Assembly (NCBI GenBank): GCA_944388825.1
Contig: CALXKG010000060.1
Span: 1 to 6,339 of the forward strand
Direction of reading: 5' to 3'
Source of the DNA: an uncultured Clostridia bacterium
Lineage (GTDB): Bacteria; Bacillota; Clostridia; Oscillospirales; Ruminococcaceae
DNA: 6,339 bases
In this document: positions 1 through 3,938 of the stretch, piece after piece
Numbering within the stretch: position 1 is the stretch's first letter
Layout: each line of letters begins with the position of its first letter
Notes under the pieces: generated by a model
The model's input: the letters and a program-made list of their open reading frames with translations, nothing else
Told to the model about the DNA's origin: nothing
Database searches by the model: none
Made by a program: the position numbers and the translations under genes

Positions 1-204
1 GAAGTGGACGAGATGCGGCGGCTGGAGGTCAAAAAGCTCCCGCCGGATATCGACTATCAGGTTATCGACGGCCTGCGGCTGGAAGCAAGGGAGAAGCTCG
101 CCCGCGTCCAGCCCCGCCGCATCGGCCAGGCCTCCCGCACTTCCGGCGTCAACCCGGCGGATATTTCGGCGCTGCTGATCTATTTGGAGACGCTGAACCG
201 TTGA
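1..204 (+). CDS. mnmG: MnmG (GidA), C-terminal fragment
   Basis: This is the last 67 codons of a gene that starts before the window, ending at TGA 202-204. MnmG is the FAD-dependent partner of MnmE. The complex installs the (carboxymethyl)aminomethyl group on U34 of certain tRNAs in the cytoplasm. The visible part is the helical C-terminal domain that contacts MnmE and tRNA. It carries the family's typical tail: P-x-D-I-D-Y, then G-L-x-L-E-A-R-E-K-L, I-G-Q-A-S-R-x-S-G-V, and P-A-D-I-S-x-L-L-x-Y-L-E close to the stop. The NAD/FAD-binding part lies outside the window. The following gene is rsmG, the usual neighbour near Firmicute origins. Identification rests on the C-terminal motifs plus synteny. 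Confidence 0.95.
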   Translation, partial: EVDEMRRLEVKKLPPDIDYQVIDGLRLEAREKLARVQPRRIGQASRTSGVNPADISALLIYLETLNR

Positions 205-289
205 GGGAATGGCTTATTTAACAATAACGTTAGGTTAACCGCCGTCATCTTCCGATATGCACCCACTTGAACAGCCGCGGATGCGCCGG

Positions 290-409
290 AAGGAGTGGCG
301 TTATAAGCGAAGCGAATAACGCCCATAAATGTTTTTGTGGCATCCCGCTGTCGCGGTGATGCCGACTCCTTCAGTCCGCTTTGCGGCCAGCTCCCTCGTG
401 GAGGGAGCC
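290..409. repeat. Folded palindromic intergenic element (four hairpins)
   Basis: AAGGAGT (290-296) can pair with ACTCCTT (365-371). This outer stem encloses two hairpins: GGCGTTAT 297-304 with ATAACGCC 316-323, and GGCATC-CCGC with GCGG-T-GATGCC (339-363, loop TGTC). Two more hairpins follow directly: CCGC-TTT-GCGG (376-386) and GCTCCCTC-GTG-GAGGGAGC (390-408). No T-run follows the last stem, so it does not look like a plain terminator. It is either a dispersed repeat (MITE/REP-like) or a structured RNA. The pairing is visible in the sequence; the repeat status is inferred. Confidence 0.6.
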
Positions 410-438
410 TGTCGACGTGCGTGCTTATCGAAGGTTTA

Positions 439-467
439 GCGTTTTAACGGCAGGTTGTTTTTATAAT
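439..467 (+). promoter_or_regulatory. Candidate sigma-A promoter for rsmG
   Basis: A consensus -10 TATAAT lies at 462-467 in a locally AT-rich stretch, 51 bases before the rsmG ATG. The -35 position at 17-bp spacing reads GCGTTT (439-444), a poor match. It would let rsmG be transcribed separately from mnmG, from which the repeat element separates it. Only the -10 is good, so this is tentative. Confidence 0.35.
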
Positions 468-518
468 TGTTTATCAAATGACACAAACGACAAATTGCAG
501 ACCCGACAGGAGGCCCCT

Positions 519-1247
519 ATGATCGACCAAACCTTTCTCAAAGAAAACCTGCTGGCTTACGGGCTTCCCTGCCCGGACGGCCTGACCGAAAAGCTGGACC
601 GGTATGCCGGCCTGCTGGTCGAATGGAACGAAAAGATGAATCTGACGGCGATCACCGACCCGGAAGGGATCGTGGTCAAGCATTTCCTCGACAGCCTCCT
701 GCTGCTCAAGGCCTGCCCCCTGCCGGAAGGGGCGTCCTTCATCGACGTCGGGACGGGGGCGGGCTTCCCGTCGGTACCGGTGGCGGCGGCGCGGCCGGAC
801 CTGCGCCCGACGCTTTTGGACAGCCTGCAAAAGCGGGTGCGGTTTTTGGAGGCTGTCTGCGGGGAACTGTCTATCCCCGCCGCCTGCATCCACGCCCGGG
901 CGGAGGAAGCCGGCCGGACGGCGGGATATCGGGAACAGTACGACTGCGCCTGCGCCCGGGCGGTCGCGCGGCTTTATGAGCTCAGCGAATACTGCCTGCC
1001 GTTTGTCAAGGTGGGCGGCGTTTTCATCGCCCTCAAGGGCGGCGAGGTGGAGGCGGAGCTGGAAGAGGCAAAGTTCGCGGTCAAACAGCTGGGCGGGAAG
1101 ATCGAGACGGTCGAGAAGTTTACTCTTCCGGGGGGCCTTGGCCGGTCGATCGCCGTCATCCGCAAGGTAAAGCCCACCCCCGCCAAATTCCCCCGCCCTT
1201 CCGGCAAAATCAGGAAAAACCCTCTGCTCCTGCCGGGAAAGGCGTAA
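519..1247 (+). CDS. rsmG: RsmG, 16S rRNA (guanine-527-N7)-methyltransferase
   Basis: This 242-aa cytoplasmic enzyme uses S-adenosylmethionine to methylate N7 of G527 (E. coli numbering) in the 530 loop of 16S rRNA. Loss of the enzyme is known to give low-level streptomycin resistance. The N-terminal family signature N-L-T-A-I-T-D and H-F-L-D-S-L is at residues 41-60. The SAM-binding motif I, D-V-G-T-G-A-G-F-P-S, is at 76-85, followed by the acidic-strand region L-L-D-S at 99-102. C-A-R-A-V-A is at 145-150 and the basic P-R-P-x-G-K-x-x-K-x-P-L tail is near the C-terminus. ATG 519 is chosen because AGGAGG (508-513) sits 5 bases upstream and the protein then has normal family length. The frame stays open upstream to 381, but that part is unconserved and overlaps the repeat and promoter. 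It lies between mnmG and noc, as in Bacillus and Clostridium. Confidence 0.96.
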   Translation: MIDQTFLKENLLAYGLPCPDGLTEKLDRYAGLLVEWNEKMNLTAITDPEGIVVKHFLDSLLLLKACPLPEGASFIDVGTGAGFPSVPVAAARPDLRPTLLDSLQKRVRFLEAVCGELSIPAACIHARAEEAGRTAGYREQYDCACARAVARLYELSEYCLPFVKVGGVFIALKGGEVEAELEEAKFAVKQLGGKIETVEKFTLPGGLGRSIAVIRKVKPTPAKFPRPSGKIRKNPLLLPGKA

Positions 1248-1307
1248 AAGGGCCGCAAAGATCTATTTTCCCCGCGACCGGGTTTGTCAGGAAATCATTT
1301 CCCATCG

Positions 1308-1316
1308 TGTTATACT
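1308..1316 (+). promoter_or_regulatory. Extended -10 promoter candidate for noc
   Basis: TG-T-TATACT (1308-1316) is a TG-extended -10 element 90 bases before the noc GTG. The best -35-like hexamer, TTGTCA at 1284-1289, is 21 bp away, too far for a standard promoter; extended -10 promoters tolerate a weak -35. A dyad GGAAAT-C-ATTTCC (1290-1302) covers the region just upstream and could be an operator, but this is unproven. Confidence 0.45.
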
Positions 1317-1346
1317 GGACTTGTCCCTGAGGGGCAGGAAATAGAT

Positions 1347-1380
1347 GCGGGAGGCCCTGCCGCTCCGCAGGATTTCCCGC
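1347..1380 (+). promoter_or_regulatory. Hairpin in the noc leader
   Basis: GCGGGA (1347-1352) pairs with TCCCGC (1375-1380). Inside it, CCTGC (1356-1360) pairs with GCAGG (1367-1371), leaving a 3x3 internal loop and a six-base apical loop. The structure ends 8 bases before the AAAGGAGGT ribosome-binding site, so it could influence noc translation or message stability. No T-tract follows, so it is not a terminator. It does not match a riboswitch that I recognise. Confidence 0.4.
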
Positions 1381-1405
1381 CGGGGGCCAAAGGAGGTATA
1401 AAACG

Positions 1406-2353
1406 GTGGGATTTTTCCGGAAAGACAAAGAGCGGGAAGAAGAATTTGCTTCCCCAAAAACCGCCGGCAGGGTGGTGCTCCTGCCGGTAGACGAGATCGC
1501 CCCCAACCCGGCCCAGCCGCGCCAGACTTTCGACTTGGAGGCGCTGAAAAGCCTTGCCGGCTCGATCCAGGTCAACGGCGTCCTGCAGCCGGTGTTGGTG
1601 CGGAAAAGCGACACAGGCGGCAAGCCCTATGAGCTGATTTCGGGCGAGCGGCGGCTGCGGGCGTCCAAGCTCTGCGGCAACGATACGGTCCCGGCGGTGA
1701 TCCTCGATTCGACCGCCCGGCAGTCGGCCGTCTACGCGATCCTGGAGAATATCCAGCGCCGGGACCTGAACCTCTTTGAAGAGGCGGCGGCGCTGCGGAC
1801 GCTGGTGGTCGAGTGGGGGGTGACCCAGGAGGAAGCGGCGGCCAAGCTGGGGATGGCCCAGTCGACGATTGCAAACAAAATGCGCCTGCTGGCCCTGTCG
1901 CCGAAGGAGCAGCGTTTGATCCTCGAAAACGGCCTGACCGAGCGGCACGGCCGGGCGCTGCTCCGGCTGCAGTCAGGCGAGGGACGGGAACTGGTGGCGG
2001 CGCTGGTCGCCGAAAAGCGGCTGACGGTGCGGGAGACGGAGGAACTGGTCTCCCGGCTGCTTTCCGGCGAGACGCTGGAGCAGATCACCGCGCCGCCCCC
2101 TCCCCCGCCTTCGGCGCTGCCGCCGGTACAGCTGGCGGCGGTAGAAAAGCGTCCCCGCCGGAAGGCGCGGAAGGTGCTGCTGGTCAAGGACGTCCGGGTC
2201 TTCCTCAACACCGTCAACCAGGCGATCGACGCGATGAAACACGCCGGCATCCCGGCCGAGTCGGAGCGGGAGGACCATGAGGAGTATATCGAGTACCGGG
2301 TGCGGATCCCGGTGCAGAAAACCCGCCTTGCCCCCGCCGCCAAGTCCGGCTGA
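1406..2353 (+). CDS. noc: Noc, nucleoid occlusion protein (ParB paralogue)
   Basis: This 315-aa ParB/Spo0J-family CTP-dependent DNA clamp starts at GTG 1406, with AAAGGAGGT (1389-1397) 8 bases upstream. Family landmarks are Q-P-R-Q-T-F at 37-42 and G-V-L-Q-P-V-L-V-R at 58-66. The CTP-site motif G-E-R-R-L-R-A is at 80-86 and E-N-I-Q-R-R-D-L-N at 114-122. A helix-turn-helix spans about 139-165, then a proline-rich linker (230-240) with seven consecutive prolines and a C-terminal dimerisation domain. I call it Noc for two reasons: its place between rsmG and parA, and its recognition segment, Q-S-T-I-A-N-K followed later by T-E-R-H. That segment matches Noc rather than ParB, which has R-S/P-x and S-x-G-H. 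In Bacillus, Noc binds its own sites and blocks septum assembly over the chromosome, anchored by an N-terminal amphipathic helix. Here the N-terminus MGFFRKDKER is short, so membrane binding is uncertain. It could instead be a second ParB. Confidence 0.88.
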   Translation: MGFFRKDKEREEEFASPKTAGRVVLLPVDEIAPNPAQPRQTFDLEALKSLAGSIQVNGVLQPVLVRKSDTGGKPYELISGERRLRASKLCGNDTVPAVILDSTARQSAVYAILENIQRRDLNLFEEAAALRTLVVEWGVTQEEAAAKLGMAQSTIANKMRLLALSPKEQRLILENGLTERHGRALLRLQSGEGRELVAALVAEKRLTVRETEELVSRLLSGETLEQITAPPPPPPSALPPVQLAAVEKRPRRKARKVLLVKDVRVFLNTVNQAIDAMKHAGIPAESEREDHEEYIEYRVRIPVQKTRLAPAAKSG

Positions 2354-2369
2354 CAAAACCCGCCAAAAA

Positions 2370-2385
2370 TGTTCCACGTGGAACA
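2370..2385. promoter_or_regulatory. parS: parS centromere site 1
   Basis: TGTTCCACGTGGAACA is an exact copy of the 16-bp consensus parS. The perfect palindrome extends to 24 bp (2366-2389) through flanking A and T runs. It lies 16 bases after the noc stop codon. ParB/Spo0J loads here and then spreads along DNA as a CTP clamp. The sequence match is direct; the function follows from the established role of parS. Confidence 0.97.
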
Positions 2386-2411
2386 TTTTCCCCCTGCGCC
2401 CGTTTGAAAAT

Positions 2412-2427
2412 TGTTCCACGTGGAACA
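2412..2427. promoter_or_regulatory. parS: parS centromere site 2
   Basis: This is a second exact TGTTCCACGTGGAACA within a 22-bp perfect palindrome (2409-2430). Its centre is 42 bp from that of site 1, about four helical turns, which places both sites on the same DNA face. The flanking bases differ from those of site 1, so this is not a simple recent duplication. Confidence 0.97.
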
Positions 2428-2456
2428 ATTCCGGTACGCCGTGTACGCACCTTTAG

Positions 2457-2504
2457 AATCCCGGGCTTTTCCTGCCAGTCAGGAGTTGTCCGGGATTTTT
2501 ATTT
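2457..2504 (+). terminator. Rho-independent terminator of noc
   Basis: AATCCCGG (2457-2464) pairs with CCGGGATT (2490-2497), extended inward by a G-T and a C-G pair. An inner stem TCCTG (2470-2474) / CAGGA (2480-2484) caps it with loop CCAGT. The stem runs into TTTTTATTT (2496-2504). This closes the noc transcript about 100 bases after the stop, so both parS sites lie in the transcribed 3' region of noc. Confidence 0.8.
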
Positions 2505-2546
2505 ACTTAACCATACAAACTTTCCGGGCGTCCAACCGGCGCTCCG

Positions 2547-2572
2547 AAGACCGGCCTTCCACGGCCGGTCTT
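2547..2572. repeat. Perfect 10-bp hairpin, terminator-like without a long T-tract
   Basis: AAGACCGGCC (2547-2556) and GGCCGGTCTT (2563-2572) form a perfect stem with a six-base loop, TTCCAC. The only T's are the last two of the stem, so intrinsic termination would be weak on either strand. It may be a remnant terminator or part of the adjoining repeat. Confidence 0.6.
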
Positions 2573-2604
2573 ATGCGTGTGGAACGGGGAAGACGGCCGC
2601 GTCG
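2568..2604 (+). repeat. GC-rich dispersed repeat, copy 1
   Basis: Ungapped alignment of 2568-2604 with 3861-3897 gives 31 identities in 37 positions by my count. The last 14 bases, AGACGGCCGCGTCG (2591-2604), are identical. The core can fold as GACG-GCCG-CGTC. A third, shorter copy lies at 3750-3774. All three copies have the same orientation and sit in gaps around parA. Confidence 0.6.
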
Positions 2605-2615
2605 GATATGGGATT

Positions 2616-2638
2616 GTCAAGGGGCTTTGCTCCTTGAC
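2616..2638. repeat. Hairpin with TTT triloop
   Basis: GTCAAGG (2616-2622) pairs with CCTTGAC (2632-2638). The stem continues through a G-T pair and two G-C pairs to a TTT loop (2626-2628), ten base pairs in all. It directly precedes the larger folded element at 2645-2805 and may belong to it. Confidence 0.6.
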
Positions 2639-2644
2639 CGGATG

Positions 2645-2805
2645 CTTAAGGCAGAGGTCGTTTGCTACGCAAACACGCGCAATCAATAGATTGCGACCTT
2701 TCGTCGTTAAAAATGTGGTTTTGTGCTTCTGCACAAAATGCGGGCCAGCCCGTATGGCCCGCAAGCATTTTTAATCAGTTTGCAGCGCAAACTAACTGCC
2801 TTAAG
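2645..2805. repeat. 161-bp multi-hairpin element with terminal inverted repeats
   Basis: The ends are perfect 10-bp inverted repeats, CTTAAGGCAG (2645-2654) and CTGCCTTAAG (2796-2805). Just inside each end is a hairpin with the same stem and a different triloop: GTTTGC-TAC-GCAAAC (2660-2674) and GTTTGC-AGC-GCAAAC (2778-2792). Between them are CGCAATC/GATTGCG (2678-2695) and TTAAAAATG (2707-2715) paired with CATTTTTAA (2766-2774). The latter encloses two more stems, TTTTGTGC/GCACAAAA (2719-2738) and TGCGGGCCA/TGGCCCGCA (2739-2763). Nearly every base is in a stem. No open reading frame or transposase is present. It could be a non-autonomous mobile element (MITE-like), a structured RNA or a DNA structure near the segregation centre. 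I do not recognise a named family. Confidence 0.65.
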
Positions 2806-2850
2806 GGCAGCGACATAAACATCCAATGATCAAAAAAATAACGCGAAACG

Positions 2851-2879
2851 TTGTCATCCGGTGCGGATTGTGGTATAAT
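2851..2879 (+). promoter_or_regulatory. Strong sigma-A promoter of parA
   Basis: TTGTCA (2851-2856), a 17-bp spacer and TATAAT (2874-2879), with a TG extension at 2871-2872, make a near-consensus promoter. An A-rich stretch at 2831-2838 upstream could act as an UP element. The predicted start near 2886 leaves a leader of about 75 bases before the parA ATG. Since noc has its own terminator, this promoter probably drives parA, parB and serS. Confidence 0.85.
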
Positions 2880-2889
2880 ACAAAAGATA

Positions 2890-2930
2890 GGCGGCAATCC
2901 CACCCCGGAAAATGGGCGGGAGATGCCGCC
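2890..2930 (+). promoter_or_regulatory. Long hairpin in the parA leader
   Basis: GGCGGCA (2890-2896) pairs with TGCCGCC (2924-2930). Inside, TCCC (2898-2901) pairs with GGGA (2918-2921) and CCC (2903-2905) with GGG (2914-2916), around a loop CGGAAAAT. It begins close to the predicted transcription start and ends just before the purine-rich AGAGAGGA (2941-2948). It may stabilise the 5' end or modulate translation. Only four T's follow after a gap, so termination seems unlikely. Confidence 0.5.
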
Positions 2931-2960
2931 GGGACTTTTGAGAGAGGACATCGGTTTTGT

Positions 2961-3731
2961 ATGGGGAAGATGATCGCGGTCGCCAACCAGAAGGGCGGGG
3001 TCGGCAAGACGACCACCGCCGTCAACCTGGCGGCCTGTCTGGGAAAACTGAAAAACCGGGTGCTGCTCTGCGACATCGACCCGCAGGGCAACGCTACCAG
3101 CGGCTTCGGGGTCGAAAAGCGGAAGGTCTCCGCCACCTCGTATGAGATGCTGATCGGCGAAGCGCAGGCGGCGGACGTCATCCTGCACACCAAATTCGAC
3201 GGGGTCGACCTGATCCCCTCTTCTATCGCGATGGCGGGGGCGGAGGTCGAACTGGTCGAGCTGGAAAACCGCCTGGAACGGCTCAAACTCGCCCTTGCGC
3301 CGGTACGGGAACAGTATGATTATCTGCTGATCGACTGCCCGCCGTCGCTGGGGATGATCACCCTCAACGCCTTTTCCGCCGTCGATACGGTGCTGATCCC
3401 GACCCAGTGCGAATATTACGCCCTTGAAGGGCTGTCCCAGCTGATGGCGACCATCCGGCAGGTCAAGCGGATGTACAACCCCCATATCGAGATCGAAGGG
3501 GTGCTGCTGACAATGTACGACGGGCGCTTAAACCTCACCAGCCAGGTGGTGGGCGAGATCAAGCGTTTTTTCCCCGATAAAGTCTACCGGACGACCATTC
3601 CCCGCAATGTCCGCCTGTCGGAAGCGCCCAGTTTCGGCGAACCGGTCGTTTATTATGACCGCGGCTCCCGCGGCGCTCATTCGTATAATGAGTTTACGCG
3701 GGAATTTTTGAAGAAGAACCGGAAGAAATAA
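2961..3731 (+). CDS. parA: ParA/Soj chromosome-partitioning ATPase
   Basis: This 256-aa ParA/MinD-family P-loop ATPase binds DNA non-specifically as an ATP dimer. Its ATPase is stimulated by ParB-parS, which drives origin segregation; in Bacillus, Soj also controls DnaA. The deviant Walker A K-G-G-V-G-K-T-T is at residues 11-18, with signature lysine K11 and catalytic-loop K16. The A' motif D-I-D-P-Q-G is at 38-43 and Walker B L-L-I-D-C-P-P at 122-128. T-T-I-P-R-N-V-R-L-S-E-A-P-S-F-G, typical of chromosomal Soj, is at 211-226. Length is normal. ATG 2961 is chosen because family members begin a few residues before the Walker motif. The frame runs upstream to 2826, but that crosses the promoter and leader. 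The Shine-Dalgarno site AGAGAGGA (2941-2948) is 12 bases away, somewhat far. An in-frame ATG at 2970 is possible but worse placed. Confidence 0.97.
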   Translation: MGKMIAVANQKGGVGKTTTAVNLAACLGKLKNRVLLCDIDPQGNATSGFGVEKRKVSATSYEMLIGEAQAADVILHTKFDGVDLIPSSIAMAGAEVELVELENRLERLKLALAPVREQYDYLLIDCPPSLGMITLNAFSAVDTVLIPTQCEYYALEGLSQLMATIRQVKRMYNPHIEIEGVLLTMYDGRLNLTSQVVGEIKRFFPDKVYRTTIPRNVRLSEAPSFGEPVVYYDRGSRGAHSYNEFTREFLKKNRKK

Positions 3732-3749
3732 GGGTTTGATGGATCGTGC

Positions 3750-3774
3750 TTTGGGCGGGTGATACGGCCGCGGC
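3750..3774 (+). repeat. GC-rich dispersed repeat, copy 2 (degenerate)
   Basis: TTTGGGCGGGTGATACGGCC followed by GCGGC matches 3871-3896 (copy 3) with one missing G and two substitutions by my alignment. It lies 18 bases after the parA stop. It is the most diverged of the three copies around parA. Confidence 0.5.
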
Positions 3775-3860
3775 AAAGAACAAAGGCAAAACTTCACAAT
3801 CCCGCACCCGATCTTCCAGGCGGTGAAGAAGCGTATCGAAGACTGTGAGCTTGCCGAACA

Positions 3861-3897
3861 GTCTCATGCGTTTGGGGCGGGTGAGACGGCCGCGTCG
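3861..3897 (+). repeat. GC-rich dispersed repeat, copy 3
   Basis: This copy aligns without gaps to 2568-2604, including the identical 14-base end AGACGGCCGCGTCG (3884-3897). Copies 2 and 3 bracket about 90 bases in the parA-parB gap. That arrangement would fit a duplication or insertion that pushed the two genes apart. Confidence 0.6.
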
Positions 3898-3924
3898 TAA
3901 AAAATAAAAAAAGGAAGTGGGAAT

Positions 3925-3929
3925 AGGAG
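3925..3929 (+). promoter_or_regulatory. parB ribosome-binding site that decides the start
   Basis: AGGAG at 3925-3929 abuts the in-frame ATG at 3930 (no spacer) but lies 9 bases before ATG 3939. The better spacing favours 3939. The weaker AAGGAA (3911-3916) could serve ATG 3930 at 13 bases. Confidence 0.6.
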
Positions 3930-3938
3930 ATGGCCAGG

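Larger units (their letters stand above)
205..518. other. mnmG-rsmG intergenic region (314 bp, no gene)
   Basis: No convincing coding sequence is present. The gap contains a compact palindromic repeat at 290-409, a candidate promoter at 439-467 and the rsmG ribosome-binding site at 508-513. The first ~80 bases are AT-richer and hold only a weak dyad (TTAAC 218-222 / GTTAA 234-238). I see no T-tract terminator for mnmG. In many Firmicutes mnmG and rsmG are almost contiguous, so the gap is larger than usual and most of the excess is the repeat. Confidence 0.7.
2505..2825. other. noc-parA spacer, no gene, dense in inverted repeats
   Basis: Between the noc terminator and the parA promoter there is no credible gene. 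The short open frames here have no plausible protein features and run through stem-loops. The content is a 10-bp hairpin (2547-2572), a GC-rich repeat (2568-2604), a hairpin (2616-2638) and a 161-bp folded element (2645-2805). Confidence 0.75.
3732..3938. other. parA-parB gap (207 bp) with repeats, no gene
   Basis: parA and parB are usually overlapping or a few bases apart; here 207 bp separate them. I see no T-tract terminator and no convincing promoter, so co-transcription is likely. The gap holds two same-direction copies of a GC-rich repeat. Between them are the dyads CTTCAC (3792-3797) / GTGAAG (3823-3828) and AGACTGT (3840-3846) / ACAGTCT (3858-3864). An A-rich run (3898-3912) then leads to the parB ribosome-binding site. 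Confidence 0.65.

Noticed and set aside
381..518. Upstream extension of rsmG by 46 codons
   Set aside because: It overlaps the repeat and the TATAAT element. ATG 519 has a strong AGGAGG at ideal spacing and gives the family length.
2457..2470. CCCGGG core resembling a Bacillus Noc-binding site just after parS
   Set aside because: The flanking ATTT/AAAT bases do not match, and the core is explained as the stem of the noc terminator.
2579..2585. GTGGAAC, a parS half-site
   Set aside because: Only one half is present with no matching partner arm; it lies within the GC-rich repeat and is likely chance.
2404..2689. Short + strand open frames beginning in the second parS site
   Set aside because: They are built from the parS palindrome, the terminator stem and repeats, have no ribosome-binding site and no protein-like features.
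205..2825. tRNA, rRNA, CRISPR or known riboswitch in the gaps
   Set aside because: No tRNA cloverleaf with conserved T-loop, no regularly spaced repeats and no riboswitch core that I recognise.
2826..2960. Upstream extension of parA by 45 codons
   Set aside because: It crosses the -35/-10 promoter and the leader hairpin, and the extra residues are not ParA-like.
3694..3867. A 57-codon minus-strand open frame across the parA end and the parA-parB gap
   Set aside because: It overlaps parA antisense, lacks a clear ribosome-binding site, and lies on repeat sequence; probably spurious.
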